A stretch of DNA of 20,000 nucleotides, from NCBI GenBank assembly GCA_963575745.1, contig CAUYUJ010018707.1, positions 49,309-69,308 on the forward strand, in the 5' to 3' direction. The notes beneath the pieces are model-generated. The model was not told the DNA's origin. It saw only the letters and a list, made by a program, of their open reading frames with translations, and ran no database searches. Below, one piece after another: positions 8,156 through 18,348 of the stretch. This DNA is from Prorocentrum cordatum. Its lineage: Eukaryota > Sar > Dinophyceae > Prorocentrales > Prorocentraceae. Both the position numbers and the translations under genes were made by a program. Position 1 is the first letter of the stretch, and each line of letters opens with the position of its first letter.

Positions 8156-9035
8156 ACACCAGGGAGCCCGGCGAGGGACCCTGCCATCCGCTGACGCGAG
8201 CACTGCAATCGCGAGCACCATCTCTGGCGGAGCTCTTCACCGGGGCGCGAGACGCGCGAGGGCGCGCCAAGGTGGGGCGGCGCGGCCCGCGGGCGCTGCC
8301 ACTGGAGCCAGCGACAGAGCTTCCCATAATTTTCGACGCGGCGCCCCCTGTCCGCGATATGTTCGACGGGGGCGCTCGAGGAAAGCTGAACCGTCCAAGA
8401 CGGCCACCCCCTCCGTCTCCCCCTTTGCCCGCGCGCTTCAAAATCCGAGGCCGGCGCAGCGCAGCGCGGAGCCCCCGCGACGCGCGACGGTCGGCCCGAA
8501 GGGGCCCCAGCGAGTCGCCCGCTGCGCTGAGCAACGAGAGCTAGCTGACTGACCGATAGCGGGCAAGGCCCCGGCCTCGGGGCAGAGCGACGACGGGCGA
8601 GGGAGGCGTCGAGCAGAGCGCGGCACGGTTTTCCCGCGACGCGCGCTGGTCGGTGGATTGCAGCGACGCGCGCGGGTCGCCCGCGGTGCGAGGCCAAACT
8701 GTCGAACAATCGAAGGAAGGCGCTGCTCGGGGGAGCCAGCTCCCCAGGTCAGGCCTCGCGGATAAACTCGGGCTCCTGCACCGTTTCGCGCGCGCCGCAA
8801 AACGCACCAGCTGCTTCCGCATGCCCTCCGGCGGCCCTGCCAGGAAGAACCCGATGCGCGGCGCCCGCGTGAGCAAGAGGTCCTCGCGGCGCGTGGCTCG
8901 CGATAACAGCACAGAAACCTCCAGCCACCAGTCGTCGCCCTCCTTCTTGCCAATCCCGACTTCGTGGCGGCCGCATTGCATGATCACGCCTGGGCGAAAT
9001 CGGCCGAAGGACCAGTGCGCCGGACAGCCGACGGC
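8156..9035. other. GC-rich DNA, nothing recognised
   Basis: About 880 bases, very GC-rich, with several long overlapping frames on both strands, as expected by chance at this composition. Cgacgcgcg recurs near 8476, 8637 and 8664, hinting at degraded repeats. No domain or motif is recognisable in any frame. Confidence 0.5.
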
Positions 9036-9990
9036 CCAGGGCGAGAGTCCATGAACATGCGGTGGGCGGGGCGGGCGCATGTGGAGCTTGTATTGGAGGC
9101 CTTCGGCCACGAACCGTGTGAGAGGTATGCCGAAATTGCCATGCGGCGGGCGGAAAACCGAGTGCGGATTTTGCCACCGGGGCCGTCAGTGGAGCCCCCG
9201 ATGGGGCCACGACCCGTGTGAGGAGGGTGCCAACATGGACATGCGACGGGCGGGGTGGGCGCATGTGGAGTTTGCCTCTGGGGTCGGCACAACTCCCTAT
9301 GGGGCCATAAACCGTGTGAAGGGTGTGCCGACACGGACATGCGGAAGGTGCGGCGGGCGCATGTAGACTTTGTATTGGGGGCCTTCGGCCCAACTCCCTG
9401 TGGGGCCACGAACCGTGTGAGGGGTGTGCCGAGACGGACATGCGGCGGGCGAAGAACCGAATGCGGATTTTGCCACTGGGGCCGTCGGTGGAGCCCCCAA
9501 TGGGGCCACGAACCGTGTGAGGAAACTGCTGACATGGACATGCGACGGGCGGGGTGGGCGCATGTGGAGTTTGCCTCTGGGGTCGGCACTACTCCCTATG
9601 GGGCCACAAACCGTGTGAAGGGTGTGCCGACATGGACATGCGGACGGTGGGGCGGGCGCATGTGGACTTTGCATTGGTTGGGGGCCTTCGGTGGAGCTCC
9701 CTATGGAGCCACGAACCGTGTGAGGGGTGTGCTGAAATGGACTTGCGAAGGCGGGGTGGACGCATGTGTGTGCCGAGATGGACATGCGGCGGGCGGGGTG
9801 GGCGCATGTGGACTCTGCCACTGGGGTTTCGGTGGAGTTCCCTACCGGGGCACCATCCGTGTGAGGGTTGTGCCGACATGGACATGCGGCGGGCGGGGTG
9901 GGCGCATGTGGACTCTGCCTCTAGGGCCTTCGGTGGAACTGCGCATGGGGCCACAAAGCCGTGTGAAGGGTGTGCCGGAATGGTTGGTGG
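9036..9990 (+). repeat. ~100-bp tandem array with 299-bp three-unit higher-order repeat
   Basis: About nine units carry cgtgtgaggggtgtgccgac, catggacatgcgg(c/a)gggcgg, gcgcatgtgga and gggccacgaaccgtgtga. Boundaries (gaaccgtgtg) fall at about 9111, 9211, 9309, 9410, 9510, 9608 and 9713. Three unit types follow in order: one with tttgcctctggggtcggc, one with ttgtattgggggccttcgg, one with gaaaaccgagtgcggattttgcc. Corresponding points lie 299 bp apart (9163 and 9462; 9233 and 9532). One later unit has a ~40-bp partial duplication (9713-9854). The period is not a multiple of 3, so the long plus-strand frame through it is not a repeat protein. Confidence 0.93.
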
Positions 9991-10524
9991 ACATGCGGAG
10001 GGGAGAAGCCAGGATGAGAGGAGGGAGGAAGCGAGAGGAAGGAGGCGGGAGAAAGACGCGAGGCGCTGATTTTTTCAAAACAAAGACCCAACACCACAGG
10101 GTGGCTGGAAAAAGCATTGCGAAAATGATCCATGCAACAAATTGCAACTACAAAAAAAAGGGAACGAGAGAAAGAGAGAAAGGGAGGGCGAAACAAACGC
10201 CGCTGAATAGCGGCCGAGGCGCCGAGAAAGGCGAGGAAAGACGTGGAAGACGCGGAGGAAGAGGGGGGAGGACGAGGGAGGACGAGGAAGGACGAGGCAG
10301 CACGAGGGATGGAAGGCGCACAGAGAAGGACGGGCGAATCAGCCAGCCGCGGCAGGACGGACAAAGCAGCGGGCACCTGCCAGGGCCCCTCGGGCGGCGG
10401 CTCTGCGGGGGGCGGCACGGTCAGGGCCTCCACGGGGGGCGCCCAGCGGCTGCGCGGCTGGAGCCCGGCCCCCCTCCGCCGACTGCATCGACGTCCTCGA
10501 CCTCTTCGACGCCCCTCTCTTCGG
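9991..10524. other. Purine-rich then GC-rich spacer
   Basis: 9991-10070 and 10150-10330 are GA-rich (gagagaaagagag, ggaggacgagg repeats). 10330-10524 is GC-rich. The plus-strand frame from 9255 stays open to 10883, but the stretch has no recognisable domain and I do not call a gene. Confidence 0.45.
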
Positions 10525-10722
10525 CGACCCTCCTCCTCCTCCTCCGCCTATGCCTCGTCCGCGTCCCCCTCCTCCTCCTCCTCCTCCTCCTCCTCCTCCT
10601 CCTCCTCCTCCTCCTCCTCCTCCTCGTCCTTTTCCTCCTCCTCCTCCTCCTCCTCCTCCTCCTCCTCCTCTTGCTCCTCCCCCTCCTCTTCTTCCCCCTC
10701 CTCATCCGCCCCCTCCTCCTGA
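10525..10722. repeat. (TCC)n microsatellite, ~195 bp
   Basis: TCC/CTC triplets with a few GTC, TTC and CCC interruptions, the same type and strand as 751-1128. Confidence 0.95.
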
Positions 10723-11154
10723 AGTTATTTACCAGAGGGACGGGATCCTCAGCAAATGTGGACTGCGAGTATGATGCACTATTGGTCTCACCCCCGCTAT
10801 GGACTCATCGCATCGGCATGGCGGTGAAATCTGGCAAGGTGGTATATAAATGCGCATGCTACGCCGAAGTAGACGGGAGGTGATGACACGGGGACGACCC
10901 GGCACGCGCGCCCCTCTTCCCACGCAATCGCAGGCTCGCGGTGCCTGCTTGATCTGATACGCAGCTGCGGAAGCACAATATAGCGCAACAGCAGCGGGCG
11001 GCGGCGGCGGCACAGAGACGGCAAGAGAAGATACTCAACAACTCCCCCCGCAGCGGGATGCGTAGGCCCATGACTACGGCCCCACATCGGAACTCAACGG
11101 GCCCCCGGCACCCCCGGGCACCTTGGCCCCCCCCCGGCGCCGGCCCCAAAAAAG
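10723..11154. other. Unassigned DNA with a TATA-like octamer
   Basis: TATATAAA at 10843-10850 (followed by tgcgcatg) matches a TATA-box pattern, and a GGC run lies near 10997-11010. Nothing downstream on the plus strand looks coding, so a promoter call is not supported. No other feature is seen. Confidence 0.3.
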
Positions 11155-12209
11155 TTCTACGGCGCCGAGGGCGGGGCGTCGACGCCACCGTTGGCGCTCC
11201 CTTGACGAGGGCCAAAGCAGACCGCCGAATCCGACACCCGAACAGCGCACCGCATCAAAAATGAACGCTCGCGTTCTGGATCTGAAATTTTGTCGCGATC
11301 TTTTCGAGCAGGTAGAAGCAGCACTGGTCGAACCAGTCCCGTCTCCTGCACTGCATCTACCATCGGCGGAAGTACCCGGTGTAGTCGCGGGCGTGCCAAT
11401 ACTGTCACCTCTGTTCATTGTCATTGAAAGCCCAATGGTTTCCGCTCCTGGCATGATAATGCTGGGATGCGCCCCAGTTGCTAGCACCCGCAGCATCACA
11501 GTTCCTGCGATCCTGAGCCAACTCGGCGTTGGCGTACATGTGCTCCATCGGCAGAAATGGAACGCGCCCGAAGTCTCGCCCGCAACCCATATGCTTCGCC
11601 ACGCGCATAATCGGCCCAACCCCCGCGTCTCGGGACAGCGGGAGGGCGCGGCGTCAAGTCCTCGGCGCGCGCGAACAGCGACCCTGGCTCCTTGGCGCCG
11701 TCGGCGGCGCAGGCAACGCGGAGCGACGCGGCGGCTGCCCAAGAGGCGAAGCCAGCCGGAGGTCCGCCCATCAGCGGCCGCAGCACGTGGCGCATGCAGC
11801 AGCGCAGCAGCATTTTGAGAGACAGGTTGTTGGTCACCGGCTGAGCCGGCGGCCTCACTAGCTGCAGGCTCTGCGCCCACTGCCCCCCAAGGCCCGGCAT
11901 GAGTGGCACCGCCCGCTGAGCCGGCAGCGTCTTCCGCGGCACTCGTCGACCCGAGCGCACCATCCGCGGGCACCCCGCCGCCTTGCATCGCTGGCACTGC
12001 ATAAACAGCACTAGGCGAGCGCTGAACTTAAGAGCCAGTATGAACCTAAACCTCTGCAATAGCCGCAGCAACTTGCATTCGGGTCCTCCGCGCTGCTTGC
12101 GCGCTCGCAAGATTTGGGATGCAACCGCGGCGGCATTCCGATCATGCTCGGCAATCAATCCGCATCCAAAATACGGCGCGATCGCTAGCAAACTCTTCGC
12201 CCCATTCAA
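11155..12209 (-). pseudogene. Possible decayed coding region, unknown protein
   Basis: Several minus-strand pieces have mixed, non-repetitive composition and follow one another with frame changes. 11496-12209 is an open frame of about 237 codons with an Ile/Leu/Phe-rich part (FRFILALKFSARLVLF) and two cysteines in CQRCK. 11405-11640, in another frame, contains the stretch FGRVPFLPMEHMYANAELA. This frame continues past TGA at 11405 and a TAG about 20 codons later into WFDQCCFYLLEKIATKFQ before a third stop. 11157-11408, in the frame of the first piece, is also open. GC is high, which makes chance open frames common, so this is a weak call. No family is recognised. Confidence 0.3.
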
Positions 12210-12852
12210 GCTGGCCCTCGAATTCGACGACGCAGGCCTGAATCAGTCGCGAGGCGTTCCGCATCTTGGGTCGCAGGCAGAACCGTAAATCCCCCAGGTG
12301 TTGCTCTACCAGATCTGAGCTGTCGACCGCCGCTCTTATCTCTGCATCCAATGTATAGGCACATCTCTCCAACTATGTCCGGGGCAATGCCCCGGTCCGA
12401 ATGAATCTTCCGAATCAACCGGCCCGTCCGGGAAACCCACGCGCCCTTGTCCTGCAACGTGCCGCAGTGGAGTCAGCAGACAAATACACTGGGTATCGAG
12501 ATCGAGTCTCAACGCACTTTCCTTCTTCAGGATCGCCCCCCACCGTTTGGCCCATGGCGATGCTCGCCTCTGCGTGCGCAAGATTGACCAGAAACTGACC
12601 ACATTTGCCGCCCCCGTCGCCGCGCGATTCTAAAGCGCGCCAGCCGCGGGTCGTTGAACGCCCTGCGGATCTGGACCCATCGGAGGCACGTCTCTCCCAC
12701 ACACGGTGGCTCAATCGGGCCCCGGGCCCGTCGAAACATCTGCTCGTCTCCGATTTCGACGCGCGACGAGGGCGGCCCCGCAATCCCTTCACGCCCGCTG
12801 CCGGGCAACCCGCCAACAAATCAAGCGCAAGCGATATCAGAGCCTCGCCCAC
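12142..12852 (-). pseudogene. Possible decayed coding pieces, unknown protein
   Basis: Three minus-strand frames each stay open for 75-145 codons. Pieces that read like ordinary protein are 12142-12372 (containing DLVEQHLGDLRFCLRP and FEGQLEWGEEF), 12206-12457 (RKIHSDRGIAPDIVGEM) and 12336-12602 (RWGAILKKESALRLDLD). Switching frame near 12360 joins GIAPDIVGEM to AYTLDAEIRAAV-type sequence, as expected for a frameshifted gene. Chance cannot be excluded at this GC content. If real, it belongs to the same minus-strand unit as the neighbouring pieces. Confidence 0.3.
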
Positions 12853-13290
12853 CTAATCTGTCTGGCCCGCTGATGAACACATCTCCGCCAGCCAGGCGGC
12901 AGCGGGAACGTCGGTTCCATCCGCCATCAACTGCCCCCCACATCCCCCGCCCTTCTACGGGAAGACCCCGGCCATCCTCGACTCCTGCCGAGGCGACAAC
13001 AACCAGTGGACAACGCGAAGTCGGCGCGGCGGCTCGGTCCATCTGTTGCGAGAGAGCGGACCACCGATCAGCAGCCTTCGCGCCCCCCCCCCCCCCATGC
13101 GTTATGTTCCAAGAACCTCCTGTTGATGGGGCCCCAGGCAACGGAAGTCTGGATCGTGGCGCACGGGCGGCTTGTCAAGAGCAATATCAGCCCTCCACGA
13201 TGGAACAGATCCGGACCATGAGCCGCGCCGCCCCCTCCTGAATACATCGCCTCTCATGTCTGTCGTACTCCTGAAACTTGAAATTAGCAG
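12853..13290. other. Weakly open GC-rich DNA with 14-C homopolymer
   Basis: No convincing coding frame. A run of 14 C lies at 13083-13096 (a G run on the minus strand), a place where either slippage or assembly error could break a frame. Confidence 0.4.
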
Positions 13291-14440
13291 TCATCGAAGA
13301 GTTCCCCTGCAACAAACACCTTCTTGCGATCGCCAAGGTTTCGTTTCCTGGACATGTATCGCGGGACATGGCCTCTGCAGACCGAAATCAATCCTGGCGA
13401 TCGACAACGGCTCACGATGCGCACGCGGATTCTGGAGCCTCGAAACAGTCGTCTTGCAAGGGGGGGAATAACCAAATCCCGAACAAAAACTATGCAAGTT
13501 CGTGCAGGCATATCGCCCATCATCAGCCCATGGATCGCCCATATTACACGGCTCGCGCTCTGCCTCTTGGACTGCGTCATCGTCACCGACCGGGCGGAAC
13601 TGTTCGCCCGAGTCTAGGTAAGCTATAACCCGATCAGGGTCAAAAGCGATCTCTAGGTTGACCCAAGTATGATCGAACGGCTTAGTCCAGAACGCCCCTG
13701 GAACCTCTCCGTCGCGTTGGAAAACTCATTTGGGTCTCTGCTTGGAAAGTCATGTTGTCACTCTGAAACTGTCGTTCAAATGCACTGTATCGTGGAGAAC
13801 CCATGCTCTCCCACTATATGTTGTGCTGCGGGTATACGGTCCCAATTTGCCAGCTATCGCTGGGTCCAGTTGCCTTAACCTATGTGCAGTTGATGAAGGT
13901 GGACCGCCATCAACGAATTGCCCCCACGAGCTGAGCAAGTGGGGGATCACGCCGTTATTAAACCTCGGACGAAACATACTTCATCGCGGGGAGCATCCTC
14001 GACAAATAGTCAGGACTTTCAAACAACCCCCCATTCTTCTCAAGATAACATGTGTCTCCCACTTGCGATTGGAGCACAACTTTTTTTGCTGCGACATGCA
14101 ACAGCGAGCCGTGAGATGATGACATGATGATGTCAATCATATGGCACAAGCATTCGCTCTATGTCTATGATGCGACTGGAATAACACTGGGTGGCCTGGA
14201 CCAAGACGGGGAAAGGGACATGCTCGAAAGTCCTCCATAATGCGTAATGTTGCAAATGTTTGCTCTCATGTGCCTGGGCCCAAAACTTCCGCATGTCTTT
14301 GCTAAGCCAATCATAATCACTTGCCCGGGTACCCATAATCGGAAGACAAGCCGGCGATAGCAACAGTATCCCGTGCATCGCCAGAGCCACAATCTGGCGG
14401 TCGAAACTAGCCGTGGATTGTACACAGAATGTCGCTCAGT
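13291..14440 (-). pseudogene. Frameshifted coding region, unknown protein, possible LamG/ConA-like segment
   Basis: The clearest coding-like stretch together with 15481-16352. Read leftwards on the minus strand, three frames take over from each other with almost no gap. First 14133-14440, about 100 codons, with DYDWLSKDMRKFWAQAHESK and a central WRTFEHVPFPVLVQ. Then 13958-14167, with HVAAKKVVLQSQVGDTCYLE. Then 13750-13985, with GVIPHLLSSWGQFVDGG. The last frame continues past TGA at 13750-13752 and TGA at 13726-13728 into 13291-13725, containing GAFWTKPFDHTWVNLEIAF and DPDRVIAYLDSGEQ. The spacing of W-x-NLEI-x-FD-x-DRVIAYLDSG recalls laminin-G/concanavalin-like beta-sandwich strands; this is a guess from pattern only. 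Composition is not skewed by repeats. Breaks could be decay or uncorrected assembly indels; no clear GT-AG intron is needed to join the pieces. Confidence 0.5.
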
Positions 14441-14521
14441 AAACACCATCCCCGCGAATTACTAACATGGCAAGAACAGTGTCTGAAAAGATACACTATT
14501 AGGTTTCCAATGGTCTTGGCC
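14441..14521. other. Gap between coding-like pieces, acceptor-like site on minus strand
   Basis: The minus strand reads gtgtatcttttcagacactg near 14470-14500, a pyrimidine stretch and CAG that could be a splice acceptor. No matching donor is clear. Confidence 0.2.
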
Positions 14522-14728
14522 TTATTGCTCTCCCTTTCGCTGAGCGTTGCCCACAAGCTCTTCCGTGCCCATTCCCCTTTTATTGGGGGATAGGCAAGGA
14601 TCGAGTGAGATCAGGTCCGCCAGCTTGTCGTACCTACCGTCGTCAATAACATCGTCGGAGTCGCATTTTGCTCGTATGTATCGAAACGCTATCTGGAATT
14701 TCTCTCTCAAGCAAGCTTTCAGCAATGC
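14522..14728 (-). pseudogene. Coding-like fragment, unknown protein
   Basis: About 68 codons on the minus strand, charged and non-repetitive: LREKFQIAFRYIRAKCDSDD near the start, then DDGRYDKLADLISLDPC, ending TEELVGNAQRKGEQ and TAA. The codons for SPNKRG include an AATAAA (minus strand, 14579-14584), so a polyadenylation signal is possible but inside the open frame. It sits between the two larger pieces and is probably part of the same broken unit. Confidence 0.4.
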
Positions 14729-14739
14729 GACAATGGGTC

Positions 14740-15454
14740 CTAAGAAAAACGGGCTGTATTATGCAACGTTTGGAACGTAATATTCCTGATGGCAGCAAGT
14801 TCGGTAGATACAGGCCCAGCACAATGTGCCCAACCAACGTCTATTCTTATGTGGTTCGGGGTCGCTTTGATCGCTGTGTCATTCTTCTGGAGTCCATGCC
14901 TTCTTTTCGTGGTGGCCATCAAAGGATGGTAGATGCGAGGTCCCTCTCCACGCTTGACAACCATTCCCGGGGGCCGCAGACCCGCCGCCAGGGGCGTCGG
15001 AGGCGCCGACGCTGCAGAAAGATTCAGGGCAGCACCACCCTCCCACAACCATGTCATTTGCATCTTCGGCTGGTATGTCAGCCGGGTCCGCAAATTTAGG
15101 TATCGGGGCATCCGCTGCAGGGCCAGGTACAAACACGGTTGAACCAGCGTCGCCCCCCTCATCCACAGCCATTGGCCCCAGGCAGCACCAGATTCTTCAT
15201 GAATATTGGAAGCTGAACTCGGGGCGCCTGCAGATGCAGATGCCCCCATGTCCACATCCCCTTCATCCTTTCGGGCGTTAGGTGAGAAATTGGCCCCCTC
15301 TTCGGACAAGCTTTGGATGCCTACCAGCACGAGCCTTTCAAAGTTCATGTGTTCTTTGCTTGGAACATCATCGTGCAAATACGTAGGATCTCCTTTTCCC
15401 CATATCGCCGATGGCCTTCATGAATCTCTTTTTATCGAATTGTAAGGATTTGGC
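14740..15454 (-). pseudogene. Frameshifted coding region, unknown hydrophilic protein
   Basis: Immediately left of the 26-base homopolymer the minus strand reads AKSLQFDKKRFMKAIGDMGK, then a stop at 15371. A one-base change near the aaaagg run puts it into the frame of 14740-15393, with SKEHMNFERLVLVGIQSLSE and a long Ala/Ser/Asp-rich linker. Near 15172 an alternative frame (14879-15172) carries an acidic, Pro/Ala-rich stretch (AVDEGGDAGSTVFVPGPAAD, DPADIPAEDANDMVVGG). The first frame resumes with ATPNHIRIDVGWAHCAGP and ends at 14742. Which frame is ancestral in the overlap is unclear. No domain is recognised; the linker-rich character resembles Gag/ORF1-like or scaffold proteins only in a general way. 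Confidence 0.42.
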
Positions 15455-15480
15455 AAAAAAAAAAAAAAAAAAAAAAAAAA
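15455..15480. repeat. Homopolymer of 26 A (26 T on the minus strand)
   Basis: An uninterrupted run splits two coding-like minus-strand pieces. On the plus strand it could be read as a retroposon tail, but I see no AATAAA upstream and no flanking target-site duplication. On the minus strand it would encode poly-Phe. Length may be an assembly estimate. Confidence 0.9.
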
Positions 15481-16352
15481 CAATTTCCTCCTGTTGTATC
15501 AGTCGGGAATTGCAACTTCCACACTGCCCCGAGATCCTTCATTATGGAGGCCGTTTGCTCAAGTACACTTGAATGGTTTTCCCAGAGGTCCCGAGTGTCA
15601 GCCGCATGTGGCAATATCGATGGCGAGCTAACCGCTTGCCCTGCCACTGCCAGCTGGACCTTCTTCGGACTCCCTATAGTTCCCGCACTTGAGACCACAC
15701 TACCAACCCTGGTTGAACCGGGACCAATGGCATTTTCCACAATGACAACTGTTGATCCTCCCCCCGCATCCGGAACAGCACGTTATCCCGTTAAACGAGT
15801 GGCGGGCATTGACGGGGCCGATTCATCCTTAGATGCGCCGGCGTTACTGCAAACGTTGGGTGGACATGCCGGCGGAGGAGTCATAGGGCCAAATGACGTG
15901 CCCACGCATGTACGGATGCCAGTAGGATGCGCTTTATAGTCAGGCTTAGCCTCCTCTCTCTGCCGTTTCGCCTGCTCCAAGACCACTTCGATTCTTGCCA
16001 TTCGGTCGTCAACTCTTGCAGCAGTGGCTGCTTTTGTCAGAGCCGTCTCTTTCATGATTCCTGCAACAGCGGCTGACTCTGTCATAGCCGTCGCTCCATT
16101 GCCGACAGCATCGGGCGCCGCCAGGGATGCTGCCAGGTCTTGTTTTGACCCTTCGCGATCGTCGGCTGAGCCGGCGTCCGACGACGACCATGTCTCCGCT
16201 TCTCTCTCGGCTTGCTTCCTCTCTGAATACTCTCCGCCTGGGCCATCTTCTCCCCATTGAGCATTACTAGCTGCCCTATCGGTGGCAGTCCATGTCGGGC
16301 GCCTGGTACCATGTGGCACTGTAGTAAACTGTTTATCTGTCCGAATGCCCAT
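15481..16352 (-). pseudogene. Coding-like region with one in-frame stop and a predicted coiled coil
   Basis: Starting at the ATG complementary to 16350-16352, the frame gives 189 codons to TAA at 15783-15785. It then continues in the same frame, open, to the homopolymer at 15480. The first part is hydrophilic: GEDGPGGEYSERKQAEREAE about residues 34-53, Ala-rich residues 75-110, then RVDDRMARIEVVLEQAKRQR about residues 113-132. The last has hydrophobic heptad-like spacing and looks like a coiled coil. After the stop come SPKKVQLAVAGQAVSSPS and NHSSVLEQTASIMKDLGAVW. Upstream of the ATG the frame is open but enters the CAT tract (poly-Met), so the true 5' end may have been lost there. Not recognised; coiled-coil plus Ala/Ser linker is common in retroelement ORF1/Gag proteins, but also elsewhere. 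Confidence 0.5.
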
Positions 16353-16367
16353 CAACTCATCGGGCAG

Positions 16368-16740
16368 AATTATGATCATCATCATCAGCATCATCACCAT
16401 CGCCACCATCATCAGCATCAGCATCAGCATCATCATCATCATCATCAGCATCATCATCACCACCATCACCGCCGTCATCATCATCATCATCCTCATCATC
16501 ATCATCATCATCATCATCGTCGTCGTCGTCGTCGTCGTCGTCAAAATCATCATCGTCATCATGATTATCGTTATCATCAAATCAACAACAGCACATCATC
16601 AGCAGCAGCATCAGCATCATCATCGTCGTCCTCATCATCATCATCACCATCATCAGCATCAGCATCAGCATCATCATCACCATCATCAGCAACATCATCA
16701 GCATCATCATCGTCATCCTCATCATCATCATCAGCAGCAG

Positions 16741-16774
<34 letters not shown>

Positions 16775-16775
16775 G

Positions 16776-16858
<83 letters not shown>

Positions 16859-17617
16859 GTCGGGAACATCATCCTCAGCAGCAGCCTCATCATCCATAGC
16901 ATCACCAGACAAATGTGCATTATCATCACACTAATAGTATTCATACGAATCTGAATGATAGTAATCATCATCAGCATCACCAGCATCACCATCATCATCA
17001 TCATCATCATCAGCATCATCATCAGCATCAGGATCGTCATCATCAGCATCATCGTCATCAGCATCATCATCACTATAATCATCATCGTCGTCATTGGAAT
17101 CATCATCATTCTCATGACGAGCATCATCACCATCCTAACCATCATCATCATCACCACCATCAGCATAAACATCCAAAGCGTCATCGTCATCATCAATATG
17201 ATCATCATCCTCACCACCATCATCACCATCCTCATCCACATCCGCATCCGCATTATCATCATCAACCTCATCATAGTCGTCATCATCATAATCATCATTA
17301 TCATCATCGTCGTCACAATCATCATCGTCATCGTCATCGTTACTATCATCTGTATCATCATCATCAGCATCATCGTCGTCATCATCGACAACATCATCAG
17401 CCGCATCGGCGTCATCAGCCGCATCATCATCATCGTCATCGTCGTCATCATCATCCTCATCAACAGCAACAGCAGCAGTAGCATCAGCATCATCAGCAGC
17501 ATCATCATCAGCATCATCAGCATAAGAATCATCTTAGTCAGAATCGGCATTGTCACCACCACTATCATCATCAGCAGCATCAGCAGCAACAGCATCAGCA
17601 TCATAATCATTACCAAT

Positions 17618-17672
<55 letters not shown>

Positions 17673-18304
17673 GCATCATCCGCATCAGCCGCATCGTCAT
17701 CGTGATCAGCATCATCATCAGCATCATCACAACCAGCCTAATCATCAGCATCGGTAACAGCATCATCAACATCAGCATGGTGGCATGCGTCATCATCAAC
17801 AACAACCACAACAACAGCCACAACAACGGCAACAACAGCATCATCAGTATCATCATCATCATCATCAGCATCATCATCGTCTTAATCATCAGCATCAGCA
17901 TTAACAGAATCCTCATCATCATCAGCATCATGATAATCGTCAACAGCAGCATCAGCCTCATCATCATCACCATCATCATCGTCGTCAGATTCATCAGCAG
18001 CAGCAGCATCATCATCATCATCATCATCAGCAGCATCATCATCATCGGATCCATCGTCCTCATCACGAACAACATCAGCACGGCCACGAATGTCACAATT
18101 CCCATCGACGGCGGTAACCATCATCAGCAGCAGCAACAGCATCATCATCACCAGCATCAGCGAATCACCGCCATCGTGATCGTCGTCAGCACCCATATTA
18201 GCATCATCATCGTCATCGTCATCACCAGCAGCATTATCATTATCATCGTCATCAGCAGCAGCATCATCATCACAACCATCATCATTATATATCATCATCA
18301 GCAC

Positions 18305-18348
<44 letters not shown>

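Noticed and set aside
8005-8953. Minus-strand Arg/Ala-rich frames of 144-234 codons
   Set aside because: The DNA is very GC-rich and three frames overlap; the translations are Arg/Pro/Ala-rich with no motif, typical of chance frames.
10843-10850. TATATAAA as a promoter
   Set aside because: An eight-base match is expected by chance at this scale, and no supported gene follows on the plus strand.
9255-10883. Plus-strand open frame of 542 codons
   Set aside because: It crosses the ~100-bp satellite (period not a multiple of 3), GA-rich filler and the TCC tract. Composition changes with each block and no domain is visible; the lack of stops follows from the repeats.
13726-13752. TGA read as an amino acid (alternative genetic code)
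   Set aside because: TGG is used normally for Trp in the same pieces, and TAA and TAG also interrupt them, so decay or sequencing error is simpler.
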